Assembly (NCBI GenBank): GCA_964495885.1
Contig: CAZBWO010000007.1
Span: 62,001-126,000, forward strand
Length of the DNA stretch: 64,000 nt
Reading direction: 5' to 3'
Source of the DNA: PALG01 sp964495885
GTDB lineage: Bacteria; Bacteroidota; Bacteroidia; Flavobacteriales; Flavobacteriaceae
The notes beneath the pieces were generated by a model that made no database searches, was not told the DNA's origin, and was given only the letters and a program-made list of their open reading frames with translations. The translations under genes and the position numbers were made by a program. Positions within the stretch are counted from its first letter, which is position 1; each line of letters begins with the position of its first letter. This document shows positions 33,195 to 42,412 of the stretch, one piece after another.

Positions 33195-34391
33195 TTGAAA
33201 AAACACCTTTCCATAATCATTTTCGATGGCAGCCTAAAAACCACTCCTTTTATCAATAGGCTGGCAGCGGGATTGGCGCAGAAACATAAGGTGTACATCA
33301 TGGGGTTTGATCATCACCTACAAAAACCAATTCCTAAGGTGAACTATATTCGCTTGGGAAGTGCCACCCAATCCCTAAAACTCTTTTGGGTGACCTTGGG
33401 TTGGGCCTTGAATGGTCTTTTCAAATCGGGAAGTTTTAAAGGAGTTCAACAGCTTTTGAAGGGGCTAGGAACCAGAAACAAGAAATCCCTGCAACATTAC
33501 AATTTCAACAGGGCCATACAATACCTGCAACCAGACATCCTTCATGTACAATGGCCGTCATTATTGCCTTGGTGTGAAGGGCTGCTCCAAAAAGAATTAC
33601 CCAATATCATTTTAAGTCAGCGGGGTTTTCAGAATAATGTACGTCCGTTCGTAGATCCCGAAAACAAAGCCTACCTACAGAAAATCTATCCCCAACTGGA
33701 TGGGTTCCATTCGGTATCAAAAGCCATGGAAGCCAAAGGAAACCAAATCCACAATGATCCTTCCCAAGTAAAACGCGTGGTCTACTCTGGCTTCGACCTA
33801 GCGCAGTTGCCCTATGAAGATCCCCAACCGGTTCCTGCCCCACTTCAATTGCTATCGGTGGGAAGGCCACATTGGATTAAAAACTATCCATTGGCACTTA
33901 AGGCTTGTGCATTGCTAAAGCAACAGAACATCCCATTTCAGTACACCATCATTGGAGCAAAAGGAAATGAGGAACTGCAATATCTTGTAAGAATGTTGGG
34001 GTTAGAAGAAGAGGTGCAACTCACAGCTAGGGTGTCTCAAAAGGAAGTCTATGAAAGAATGCGCGCGGCAACCGTATTGTTACTGCCTTCCCTTGCCGAA
34101 GGGATGCCAAACGTAGCCCTAGAGGCCATGGCTTTGGGAGTTCCGGTAGTAAGTTCCAACTCTGGTGGAATCAATGAAATGATAATCCACCAAAAAACAG
34201 GCTGGTTGGTATCATCACAGGATCCAAAGGAAATGGCACAGGTCATGAGTGAATTACCCCAACTGGCACATAAGGAGCTTATCAATATCACCCAAGCTGC
34301 CAGAAAGAAAATAGAAGTAGAAGCCACTACCCAAACTATGGTACAAGGAATGGAATCCCTCTACACGGAAGTATGCAATAGGGATCGTTAA
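33195..34391 (+). CDS. GT4 family glycosyltransferase 2
   Basis: A 398-residue GT-B protein starting at TTG 33195. ILHVQWPSLLPWCEGLL lies in the acceptor half, and LLSVGRPHWIKNYPLALKAC and LAEGMPNVALEAMALGVPVV (E-x7-E) in the donor half. It is the last gene before a 43-base gap that may hold a new start of transcription ahead of the asparagine-synthase-like gene. Confidence 0.92.
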   Translation: MKKHLSIIIFDGSLKTTPFINRLAAGLAQKHKVYIMGFDHHLQKPIPKVNYIRLGSATQSLKLFWVTLGWALNGLFKSGSFKGVQQLLKGLGTRNKKSLQHYNFNRAIQYLQPDILHVQWPSLLPWCEGLLQKELPNIILSQRGFQNNVRPFVDPENKAYLQKIYPQLDGFHSVSKAMEAKGNQIHNDPSQVKRVVYSGFDLAQLPYEDPQPVPAPLQLLSVGRPHWIKNYPLALKACALLKQQNIPFQYTIIGAKGNEELQYLVRMLGLEEEVQLTARVSQKEVYERMRAATVLLLPSLAEGMPNVALEAMALGVPVVSSNSGGINEMIIHQKTGWLVSSQDPKEMAQVMSELPQLAHKELINITQAARKKIEVEATTQTMVQGMESLYTEVCNRDR

Positions 34392-34434
34392 ATACGATAG
34401 ATTTCCTATCTTTACCGTGTTCCCAAAACAGCCC

Positions 34435-35823
34435 ATGCCAACCGTAACCACACCCATTATTCCGCATAAAACAACCCTGGTGAAAACTTCACCACAAGGA
34501 ACCTTAGATCATAAGGCAATTTGTGTGTTTGCCGCAACGGGTTTTTTCCTAGATCAGGATACTTGGCATACCCATCAAAAAATGCTTTCTCCGGCTTCAC
34601 TCGCAGTAGTGGAAAACGGAATGGTACAAAAACAGACTCCTTATTTCCAATGGCACTATACCCCAAAGGGAATTTCCTTTGAAGAAGCCTTGGAAGAATA
34701 TACCCACATTTTTGAGCAGATTCTTTCCGAACAGACCCAGGGCGAACAAGTGATTCTGCCTATTTCTGGCGGACTGGACAGTAGAACCCAAGCTTTGGGA
34801 TTAGAGCGTATAGGGGCTAAAGTACAGGGATATAGCTATGATTTCAAGGGAGGCTACCCGGAAACCAAAATCGCAAAAAAAATAGCGAAAGCCTGTGGGT
34901 TCCCTTTTCAGGAATTACACGTGGAAGCAGGCTATCTCTGGGACAAGATTGAGGCGCTTGCAACTATGAATCAGTGTTACAGTGAATTTACCCACCCACG
35001 TCAAATGGCTTTTACCGAAGCGTATACTTCCATGGGAACGGTATTCTCCCTAGGACATTGGGGCGATGTGTTGTTCGATAGGGGTGCCCCAAAAGGAACT
35101 ACCCTGGAAGACCTACCTCAGTTGGCACTCAAAAAGATCGTCAAAAAAGGGGGATGGGAACTAGGCAATAAATTATGGGAAGTATGGGGCTTGGAAGGTA
35201 ACTTTAAGGAATACCTCACCCAACGTACCCATGACCTATTAAAACAAATAGGAATAGACAATGCCAGTGCCAAGATGCGGGCGTTCAAATCGTTGTATTG
35301 GGCACCACGATGGACTTCCGTAAATCTATCGGTATTTGAAAGTGTGCACCCTATCACTCTTCCGTATTACGACAACCGCATGTGCGAGTTCATTTGTACC
35401 ATTCCAGAGGAATATCTGGCAGATCGCAAATTGCAAATCGCCTACCTCAAAAAGTACAGTCCGACCCTCTCCAAAATTACCTGGCAGGCCCAAAAGCCTT
35501 ATAATCTTTATACCTTCCCCAAAAACAAATCTCCCCAAAACCTTCCGTATCGTGTCATACAGAAGGCTAAACGGGAAGCCAAGAAGGCTATAGGGAAACC
35601 ATACATTCAACGGAATTGGGAATTGCAGTTTGAAGGCATGGAAAATGATGCCCACTTACAGGAATATTTGTTTTCTGAAGAATTATTGGGACTCGTTCCC
35701 AAAGAAACCGTGACCCGCTTTTACAATGCGTTTAAAAACATAGATGCGGTAGAATACTCCCACCCCGTGAGTATGTTGCTTACCTTTGCCCTACGGATGA
35801 AACTTTTTGAACATGACACCTAA
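34435..35823 (+). CDS. Asparagine synthase-like amidotransferase lacking the glutaminase domain
   Basis: A 462-residue protein (ATG 34435; a GTG at 34417 is possible). The PP-loop ATP pyrophosphatase motif ILPISGGLDSRTQALG lies near 106-121, followed by TKIAKKIAKACGFPFQELHV, as in the synthetase domain of AsnB. The catalytic Cys2 and the Ntn glutaminase domain of AsnB are absent; residues 1-95 are short and unrelated. In polysaccharide loci such proteins may amidate uronic acids (as WbpS/WbmE-type enzymes do) using another ammonia source. A substrate from the GalNAcA pathway at 15343/17255 would fit. The end overlaps the next gene by 11 bases. Confidence 0.8.
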   Translation: MPTVTTPIIPHKTTLVKTSPQGTLDHKAICVFAATGFFLDQDTWHTHQKMLSPASLAVVENGMVQKQTPYFQWHYTPKGISFEEALEEYTHIFEQILSEQTQGEQVILPISGGLDSRTQALGLERIGAKVQGYSYDFKGGYPETKIAKKIAKACGFPFQELHVEAGYLWDKIEALATMNQCYSEFTHPRQMAFTEAYTSMGTVFSLGHWGDVLFDRGAPKGTTLEDLPQLALKKIVKKGGWELGNKLWEVWGLEGNFKEYLTQRTHDLLKQIGIDNASAKMRAFKSLYWAPRWTSVNLSVFESVHPITLPYYDNRMCEFICTIPEEYLADRKLQIAYLKKYSPTLSKITWQAQKPYNLYTFPKNKSPQNLPYRVIQKAKREAKKAIGKPYIQRNWELQFEGMENDAHLQEYLFSEELLGLVPKETVTRFYNAFKNIDAVEYSHPVSMLLTFALRMKLFEHDT

Positions 35824-36868
35824 GCGAATCCTACTTACCATTCCCAATTTCAAGACCGCAGGGAGTCAGTATGTGGTATTAGCCCTTTTTCGGCTATTGG
35901 ATAGAGCCTTGTTTGATCCGTATGTGTTGGTAGAAAAATTCCCTGATTCGTTTCCACCGGAAATCCCGAAAGAGAAACAACTACATATCCAATACACGGG
36001 GAATACCCGCAAGGATATACAACTCTTGGCCCAATTGCTGAAAGAATACCAATTTCCCATGCTTCATTCTTGGGATTATCGTTCCAAGCCTGTGGAAGCC
36101 TTGGCGTGTAGAAGGGTTGGTACGAAGTACTTGTTTACCAAAAAGAACAATGCATGGTCTAAACGATGGTGGCTAAAAAGTATGTTGGCGCATCATATTG
36201 TGTATGACAACCCTGAAATGGACCACCGGTTTTTTTCAGGATGGCCACTTCATAAGAAAGCTACTTTTATACCACATGGGGTAGATACCAATGTATTTAA
36301 ACCCTTTGAAAGGCAACCGCATGACGGATTTAAAATTTGTTGTGTGGGGAATATTGGAAAGAATAAAAACCAGATCATCCTACTACAAGCCCTTACCCAA
36401 CTTCCTGAAACGGTAAGTGTGCACCTTTACGGAAAGGAAGACAAATCCTACCGTGCTCATTTGAATGGTTTTGTGGCCGAAAACAAATTGACACACCGGG
36501 TGTTTTTTGAAGGGGTAGTGCCAAATGAGGAGCTTCCAAAGGTGTTAAATCAATATGATTTGTTTGTATTACCTTCGTTTAATGAAGGGTTTCCTGTATC
36601 GGTACTGGAAGCCATGGCCTGTGGCATTCCAGTATTGGCGAGTGACTCTGGGGGAGGAACACGGCATATTTTAGGAGCGGAAAGCCCCTATATTTTTGAT
36701 CCAAAAGATAGTACGGCATTGCTGAAGGGTATTCACAAGATCATGGAAACTCCTGCCACAGAGTTGGAGGAAATGGTTTCAAAAGGACGGAAACGGGTCG
36801 TGGACACATTTACACAGCTACAGGAAGCAAATGCCTATGCTGCCTTGTACCAAAAATTAGTAAACTAA
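35813..36868 (+). CDS. GT4 family glycosyltransferase 3
   Basis: A 351-residue GT-B protein. The start ATG 35813 lies inside the end of the preceding gene. The N-terminus RILLTIPNFKTAGSQYVVLA is a CapM/EpsF-like acceptor motif. The donor half has ICCVGNIGKNKNQIILLQAL and FNEGFPVSVLEAMACGIPVL with E-x7-E. The sulfotransferase gene follows after two bases. Confidence 0.92.
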   Translation: MTPKRILLTIPNFKTAGSQYVVLALFRLLDRALFDPYVLVEKFPDSFPPEIPKEKQLHIQYTGNTRKDIQLLAQLLKEYQFPMLHSWDYRSKPVEALACRRVGTKYLFTKKNNAWSKRWWLKSMLAHHIVYDNPEMDHRFFSGWPLHKKATFIPHGVDTNVFKPFERQPHDGFKICCVGNIGKNKNQIILLQALTQLPETVSVHLYGKEDKSYRAHLNGFVAENKLTHRVFFEGVVPNEELPKVLNQYDLFVLPSFNEGFPVSVLEAMACGIPVLASDSGGGTRHILGAESPYIFDPKDSTALLKGIHKIMETPATELEEMVSKGRKRVVDTFTQLQEANAYAALYQKLVN

Positions 36869-36870
36869 GT

Positions 36871-37722
36871 ATGGTATACAACAAACATATTGTGGTAGTA
36901 GGATCTGCACGAAGCGGAACCAGTTGGCTGGCCGAGGTTTTGGCAAGACCGCATCGCTACCGATTGTTGTTTGAACCAGAACATGAATTCAATACCCCAA
37001 AGGGACATTTGTTATGCGATCGTTGGATAGCATCCAAAGAGGAAGCTGGGCCAGAGGCCCATCGGTATCTAAAAAAAGTATTTGCAAACCGCGTAGATAA
37101 CGATTGGATTGCCCAACATAGTAATCGGAAATGGAAACGACACCTTTGGCCCTTCATTCCGAAGAAATACATCATTAAATTTGTACGCTGTAATTTGTCG
37201 GCATCATATATCGCAAACACCTTTCATATTCCTGTGGTACATGTAGTTCGGGATCCCTTTGAAGTAATTGCTTCCCAACAACGGGTAAAATTTCCATGGT
37301 TGTACGATCTTTCCAGATTTCAACAACAGCCAAATTTGGTAAAGGCCCTTCAGGAGCATTTTCAAATAGACATTACCCATCTTGAGGCTTATTCCAAAGT
37401 GGCATTACTAACCTTGCGTTGGGGTATCGAAAATTGCCTTCCAAAAGTAATGCACCCCTCAAATTTGGAAGGATATACCTGGATTTCCCATCAACAACTG
37501 CGGGAAGACATCTCATTGTTTCAAAAATTGTGCAATACGCATCAGTTGGAAGTTGCCCCCAATTTGGAAACATGGTACCGTAAGCCATCTTCCAAAGCAC
37601 ATCCAAGAGGGATGAAAGGAAATGCGGTTGATGGAGAGCGCAATGCTTTGCAAAGTAACGAGGAAGTTTTGTCACTCCTTGATAAGTTTCAGTACAAATC
37701 CTTGCTAAAAGACGTGCTGTGA
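36871..37722 (+). CDS. Sulfotransferase 3 (Sulfotransfer_1/3-like)
   Basis: A 283-residue protein with PAPS 5' loop HIVVVGSARSGTSWLAEVL (residues 6-24) and 3' strand VVHVVRDPFEVIASQQRVKF, both intact. RCNLSASYIANTFHIPV and the C-terminal RKPSSKAHPRG (a possible second PAPS-binding segment) also fit. It is adjacent to another sulfotransferase (37719) that overlaps it by four bases but belongs to a different subfamily, so the pair probably acts on different positions. Confidence 0.88.
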   Translation: MVYNKHIVVVGSARSGTSWLAEVLARPHRYRLLFEPEHEFNTPKGHLLCDRWIASKEEAGPEAHRYLKKVFANRVDNDWIAQHSNRKWKRHLWPFIPKKYIIKFVRCNLSASYIANTFHIPVVHVVRDPFEVIASQQRVKFPWLYDLSRFQQQPNLVKALQEHFQIDITHLEAYSKVALLTLRWGIENCLPKVMHPSNLEGYTWISHQQLREDISLFQKLCNTHQLEVAPNLETWYRKPSSKAHPRGMKGNAVDGERNALQSNEEVLSLLDKFQYKSLLKDVL

Positions 37723-38504
37723 GAACCTTTTTAAAGAAACAATACCGAAAATATCTACAAAGAAAGGCCACGCGGTTATATACGTCTTTACCTAATCGTT
37801 TTGGAACATTTGAACGGGTTTACCATATCCACCTTCGGAAGACAGCAGGAACCAGTGTTAATTCGGCTTTTTGGAATCAAGCGGGTCTGGGTTTACAGGA
37901 TATAAAGCGAAAACCATTGGTAATAAAGCAGGGATGGATTTTTGTACGCAACAATCTAACGTTAATCAACAAAGGACATTACCACTTTGGGAATTCACAC
38001 ATCCCGGTTTGGAAATTGTCCCTTCCACCACAAACGTATACTTTTTGTATGTTTCGGGAGCCTATGGAACGGTTGGTTTCCTTGTATCGGTATTACCTAT
38101 GGATTCAGCAAACGCCTGCAGAGGAAGCCATCAAGATAGAGCCCTACTACCATAGCATTGCGAGCAAAATACCGTTTATGGGAAATTCCTTTACCGACTT
38201 CCTCACGCATCTTCCTAAAAAACACTTACAGAATCAATTGTATATGTTTTCGGAAACCTATGATGTGGAAGAAGCATTGGAACACGTGGCACAGGTGCAT
38301 ACGGTTTGTTTTCAGTCGGAATTTGAAAAGGGAATCACCCAACTTTCCGAAGCATTGAATGTTTCCTTGCAGGTACAACGGGAACGGAAATTTGAAGCGC
38401 CCCACATCGTTCTGAATGAAGAAGAACGGAAACTGGCGCAACAATTACTGAAAGAAGAATATAATTTTTATAGGAAGTTAGTAGATTTATACGCAAACAC
38501 ATGA
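37719..38504 (+). CDS. Sulfotransferase 4 (Sulfotransfer_2-like)
   Basis: A 261-residue protein starting at GTG 37719 within the preceding stop. The 5' loop is VYHIHLRKTAGTSVNSAFW (near 34-52), and the 3' strand is TFCMFREPMERLVSLYRYY. KGHYHFGNSHIP before it resembles the block in carbohydrate 2-O-sulfotransferases. The basic N-terminus KKQYRKYLQRKATRLY may attach it to the membrane, near lipid-linked glycan. It overlaps the next GT2 gene by four bases. Confidence 0.88.
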   Translation: MRTFLKKQYRKYLQRKATRLYTSLPNRFGTFERVYHIHLRKTAGTSVNSAFWNQAGLGLQDIKRKPLVIKQGWIFVRNNLTLINKGHYHFGNSHIPVWKLSLPPQTYTFCMFREPMERLVSLYRYYLWIQQTPAEEAIKIEPYYHSIASKIPFMGNSFTDFLTHLPKKHLQNQLYMFSETYDVEEALEHVAQVHTVCFQSEFEKGITQLSEALNVSLQVQRERKFEAPHIVLNEEERKLAQQLLKEEYNFYRKLVDLYANT

Positions 38505-39277
38505 CACCCGTACTTAGCATCTTAATTACTTCCTATAATAGGCCCGCTGCCTTGCAAAAGTGTGTGGAAGCCATTCGGGAAATCGACTGGCCTGTTTCGG
38601 TTGAGGTGGTAGTGTCTGATGATGCCAGTACACCCGAAGCCCTTTCCGAAATCAAACAAATAAAAGGCATAGACCATTTGCTAACAGCTCAAAAGAATCT
38701 GGGTTTGGGAGGGAACCTCAATAAAGTGCTCAAAGCAGCAAAAGGAGAGTTTGTATTGTATTGTCAGGAAGATTTTTTATTGGAAGAAAAGATTGCTCCG
38801 GTAATTGCAGAGGCCATCAAACTCATACGGGAGCATCAATTGGAGATGGTTCGGTTTCAAGCCAATTATCATTTTCCAAAATTGGTATCACTTACCACCC
38901 ATATTTTTGCCATTCCACATTTTTCATGGAAGAATTTTCTGTTCAATACCTTTCAGTACAGTGATAATCCCTTCATCACCCGAAACGGATTTTTTAAGGA
39001 TTTAGGCTACTTTTTGGAAGGGGTGCGAAGTGATTATGGAGAGGCCGAGTTTGCCATTCGGGTTGTGGCATTCAAAAAGCGCATTGGTATTACAAAGCCT
39101 TATTTCGTTAAGCCCAATGAGAAAGAACAATCCACCCTTCGAAATCAAAAGATAGGACTAAAGAAGACGACCCCAAAAAAGAAATTGAAACGATTCTTAA
39201 GGGCCTTACGCCAACATGTGGAATGGCTTTTTTATCGAAAGAACAAAAGGGGCTTGATAACCTATTCAAAGAGCTAA
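38501..39277 (+). CDS. GT2 family glycosyltransferase 5
   Basis: A 258-residue GT-A protein beginning VLSILITSYNRPAALQKCV, with VVVSDDASTPEALSEI. The metal site is the variant VLYCQEDFLLEEK, ED rather than DD. It is shorter than the other GT2 genes and has a basic C-terminus. It is separated from the next GT4 gene by one base. Confidence 0.88.
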   Translation: MTPVLSILITSYNRPAALQKCVEAIREIDWPVSVEVVVSDDASTPEALSEIKQIKGIDHLLTAQKNLGLGGNLNKVLKAAKGEFVLYCQEDFLLEEKIAPVIAEAIKLIREHQLEMVRFQANYHFPKLVSLTTHIFAIPHFSWKNFLFNTFQYSDNPFITRNGFFKDLGYFLEGVRSDYGEAEFAIRVVAFKKRIGITKPYFVKPNEKEQSTLRNQKIGLKKTTPKKKLKRFLRALRQHVEWLFYRKNKRGLITYSKS

Positions 39278-39278
39278 T

Positions 39279-40451
39279 ATGGTCATAGGAATTGTTTTAG
39301 CGGCTACCCCAGGATATTCGGAAACCTTCTTTAGATCTAAGATTGAAGGACTGCAAAAAAAAGGACATCGGGTTTTATTATTTGTGCAAAGAAAAGACCC
39401 TACCTTTTCATTGTGTGAGGTAAGGGTCGCTCCTAAAGTCTATTCCAATAGATTACTGCAGTTCATGGCGATGCTGGCCAAAGGGATCCAACAAATAGGG
39501 TCATTACACCCCGTCATTCGTTTTTGGAAATTGCAACGTAAGTCGGGATCCTCATTGGCAGCTACGTTAAAGTCATGCTATCTTAATGCACACATCCTAA
39601 GTACTTCAGTAGACTGGTTGCACTTTGGGTTTGCCACCATGGCATTGGGGAAAGAGCAATTGCCCGAAGCCATAGGGGCCAAGATGGCGGTGAGTTTCCG
39701 GGGGTTTGACATAAATGTATACCCCATCAAGCACCCAGATTGTTATAAAACGCTTTTTAAAAAGGTAGATAAGGTACATAGTATCTCCAACTATCTCTTA
39801 CAGCAAGCATACCGTTTGGGGTTGTCTACTTCAGTGCCATACCAAATCATCACCCCGGCAGTAGATTTACAAAAACTACCATCCCATGATGGTCCTTCAG
39901 CAAAACAATGGGTACTCGCTACCGTAGCTCGTTTACACTGGATCAAAGGATTGGAAACAGCACTAAAGGCAGTACAAATATTACATCAACAGGGTTGTAA
40001 CATAACCTATCATATCATAGGGGATGGGGACCGTAAAAATAGGGAGCGCTACCAATTTTTAGTACAGGAATTGGGGATTGAAGGAATTGTTGTTTTTCAC
40101 GGAAGGCAGTCCCATGCAGCCACCCTTGCTCAAATGGCCATGTCCTCTCTTTATGTGCAACCTAGTCTTAATGAAGGATTTTGCAATGCGGTTCTGGAAG
40201 CCCAAGGCATGGGGCTATTGACGGTAGCTTCCAAGGTGGGCGGACTCCCAGAAAATATCGAAGATGAAAAAACGGGATGGTTAGTGCCTAGCAATAATTC
40301 AGAAGCACTAGCTCAGAAAATAAGGGAAGTCATGGAACTACCTAAAGAGGTACGGGATAAAATACGTATGCAGGCGACCCATAGAGTACAGGAACAATTT
40401 GGTATCTTGGCACAGCAAACCGCTTTTCAGGAATTTTATAAGGAACTTTAG
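39279..40451 (+). CDS. GT4 family glycosyltransferase 4
   Basis: A 390-residue GT-B protein, starting at ATG 39279 with GIVLAATPGYSETFFRSKI, similar in type to WcaL-like enzymes. VSFRGFDINVYPIKHPD is the acceptor-half block. The donor half has LATVARLHWIKGLETALKAV and LNEGFCNAVLEAQGMGLLTV, where the family E-x7-E motif is kept. Confidence 0.92.
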   Translation: MVIGIVLAATPGYSETFFRSKIEGLQKKGHRVLLFVQRKDPTFSLCEVRVAPKVYSNRLLQFMAMLAKGIQQIGSLHPVIRFWKLQRKSGSSLAATLKSCYLNAHILSTSVDWLHFGFATMALGKEQLPEAIGAKMAVSFRGFDINVYPIKHPDCYKTLFKKVDKVHSISNYLLQQAYRLGLSTSVPYQIITPAVDLQKLPSHDGPSAKQWVLATVARLHWIKGLETALKAVQILHQQGCNITYHIIGDGDRKNRERYQFLVQELGIEGIVVFHGRQSHAATLAQMAMSSLYVQPSLNEGFCNAVLEAQGMGLLTVASKVGGLPENIEDEKTGWLVPSNNSEALAQKIREVMELPKEVRDKIRMQATHRVQEQFGILAQQTAFQEFYKEL

Positions 40452-40455
40452 CGTA

Positions 40456-41319
40456 TTGAAAAAGAAACTTAGACATATCAAATCAGTGGTATTGGCACAA
40501 TGGGATGTGTTGAAAACAGCCTACTACCGTTTGAATGGCAAAAAAGTGATACGGGCCCATTTCTCTAGGGAACAAAATTTTGGGGATTTATTCAACTATG
40601 ACTTGTTGCGTTTTTTCGGTTATGAATTAATCCATGAGCCAAATCCGTTGAAGAGTACCATGGCCATGACAGGATCTATTCTACAGGCATTTCCTAGGGA
40701 GTTTTCCGGTTATGTGATGGGTGCAGGTTTTATCAAGGAACGATTCAATAGAACCCCTAACCAATGGAAAACCCATATCATTAGGGGGCCGCTTAGTGCA
40801 CAGCAATGTGATGCTCCCAAAGAGGTGATTTATGCAGACCCCGGTATTTTAGCCCCCCTTGTTTTTGAAAATACCGCAAAAAGGAAACCTAGCCAACCCA
40901 CTTATTCCTTGGGAATTATTCCACATTATAGGGATAAAGGAATACTAAACCCCAACTCATGGAAGGAAGAGGTGTTAATCATTGATGTAAATAGGACACC
41001 CGAAAAAGTAATGGAAGACCTACAAAAATGTGCCCATGTGGCGTCTTCTTCCTTGCACGGACTCATATTCGCAGATGCCTTACGGATTCCCAATATTCAT
41101 TTAAAATTTGGAGACAGGGTTTTGGGAGGATTGCATAAATTCAAGGATTATTATTTGGGCATGAATGCGACCCCTGAAGTGCTGAATTATTCCAATGATC
41201 TTACTCCTGAAGCAATTATTGAGAGGTGTGCATTGCGGTATTCTGAAGAAATATTGGTGGAAAAACAACAGGCGGTCATTTCAAAATTTAAAAGTGTATT
41301 GAACGAACTAAATGAATGA
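40456..41319 (+). CDS. Polysaccharide pyruvyl transferase family protein
   Basis: Transfers pyruvate from PEP to a sugar diol to give a cyclic ketal, adding negative charge. It is 287 residues from TTG 40456, four bases after the GT4 stop; a longer frame that overlaps the GT4 gene is open but lacks family similarity. NFGDLFNYDLLRFFGYEL and the C-terminal SSSLHGLIFADALRIPNIHL are the defining blocks of the family, with GIIPHYRDKG in between. Confidence 0.9.
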   Translation: MKKKLRHIKSVVLAQWDVLKTAYYRLNGKKVIRAHFSREQNFGDLFNYDLLRFFGYELIHEPNPLKSTMAMTGSILQAFPREFSGYVMGAGFIKERFNRTPNQWKTHIIRGPLSAQQCDAPKEVIYADPGILAPLVFENTAKRKPSQPTYSLGIIPHYRDKGILNPNSWKEEVLIIDVNRTPEKVMEDLQKCAHVASSSLHGLIFADALRIPNIHLKFGDRVLGGLHKFKDYYLGMNATPEVLNYSNDLTPEAIIERCALRYSEEILVEKQQAVISKFKSVLNELNE

Positions 41320-41350
41320 CTAAGAAATTGATAAATCCCTACTTGGTTTG

Positions 41351-42412
41351 ATGAACATCTACGTTATAGCAACCCCAGATATTCAGTATCGGCAGCATCT
41401 GTTTCCCTTGCTGAAACCTTTTTATAAAGAAGGGGTGTTGGAAGATACAGAGCGTCAACAATTGTATGGAATTTCTGAAAAGGAAGTGAATATCGTTTCC
41501 CAACCTTCCGAAGCGCAAGTTGCCATTTTGCCCATGTCCTGGAATTATTATCAAAAAAAAGGCGCAATAAAGAAAATGCAACTTCTTATTTCAAAAATAG
41601 CCTCAAAGACCCTTCCGGTTTGGTCGTATATGGCGGGAGATTTTGGAGTAAAAATTCCATCTATGGAAAATGTAGTGGTGTTTCGGAATAGTGGAGAGCG
41701 AAACAGGCTCCCCAAAAACCACGTGGGGATTCCCGCTTTTATTGAAGACCCTTTAAAGAAACACTTTCCAAACACTCCTTATCAACCAAGCGGCTATACC
41801 AAAGACCCAAGGGTAGGATTTTGCGGGCAAAGCGAAGTGACGCCTCTCTCATGGGTAAACGAAGTTGGAAACATCACCCTTCGGAATATTAAATCAGCCT
41901 TACAACTTTGGCCAGGCCCTATACAGTCCATTCGGTCACATGTTGGGGCTCGCAAAAAATTGTTGCATACCCTGGAAAAGGATGCCCGTGTGACGGCTAA
42001 CTTCATCAAAAGGCGAAAATACAGAGCGGGGGTAACTTCCCAGAAAGATCGTCATACCACTACATTGGAGTTTTATCAAAACATAAGGGATACCCAATAC
42101 ACCCTTTGCGTAAGGGGAGCAGGAAATTTTTCCATTCGGTTTTATGAAACACTTGCAATGGGCAGGATTCCCTTATTTGTGAATACCCACTGCTTGGTGC
42201 CGCTACAGGAAGATATTGATTGGAAAAAGCATGTGGTTTGGGTAGAATACAACGAAAGACATACCTTGGTAGACCAGTTGATGGCTTTTCACCAAGCCCA
42301 TGGAAAGGACGGATTGGAAAAAATACAACAGCAAAACAGGGAATTGTGGAAAGAGTATTTAACCTTAGGAGGCTTTTTTAAAGCTTTTATGAGACATGCC
42401 AATAAAGACTGA
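41351..42412 (+). CDS. Exostosin-domain (GT47-like) glycosyltransferase
   Basis: A 353-residue protein (ATG 41351). The segment TLCVRGAGNFSIRFYETLAM followed by GRIPLFVNT is the conserved nucleotide-sugar site of exostosin/GT47 proteins; RVGFCGQ and HTTTLEFYQNIRDTQY precede it as in bacterial members. In animals exostosins polymerise the heparan sulfate backbone; bacterial relatives transfer various hexoses, galactose or glucuronic acid. Finding it in a locus with five sulfotransferases is notable, but the actual sugar is not known. Confidence 0.8.
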   Translation: MNIYVIATPDIQYRQHLFPLLKPFYKEGVLEDTERQQLYGISEKEVNIVSQPSEAQVAILPMSWNYYQKKGAIKKMQLLISKIASKTLPVWSYMAGDFGVKIPSMENVVVFRNSGERNRLPKNHVGIPAFIEDPLKKHFPNTPYQPSGYTKDPRVGFCGQSEVTPLSWVNEVGNITLRNIKSALQLWPGPIQSIRSHVGARKKLLHTLEKDARVTANFIKRRKYRAGVTSQKDRHTTTLEFYQNIRDTQYTLCVRGAGNFSIRFYETLAMGRIPLFVNTHCLVPLQEDIDWKKHVVWVEYNERHTLVDQLMAFHQAHGKDGLEKIQQQNRELWKEYLTLGGFFKAFMRHANKD

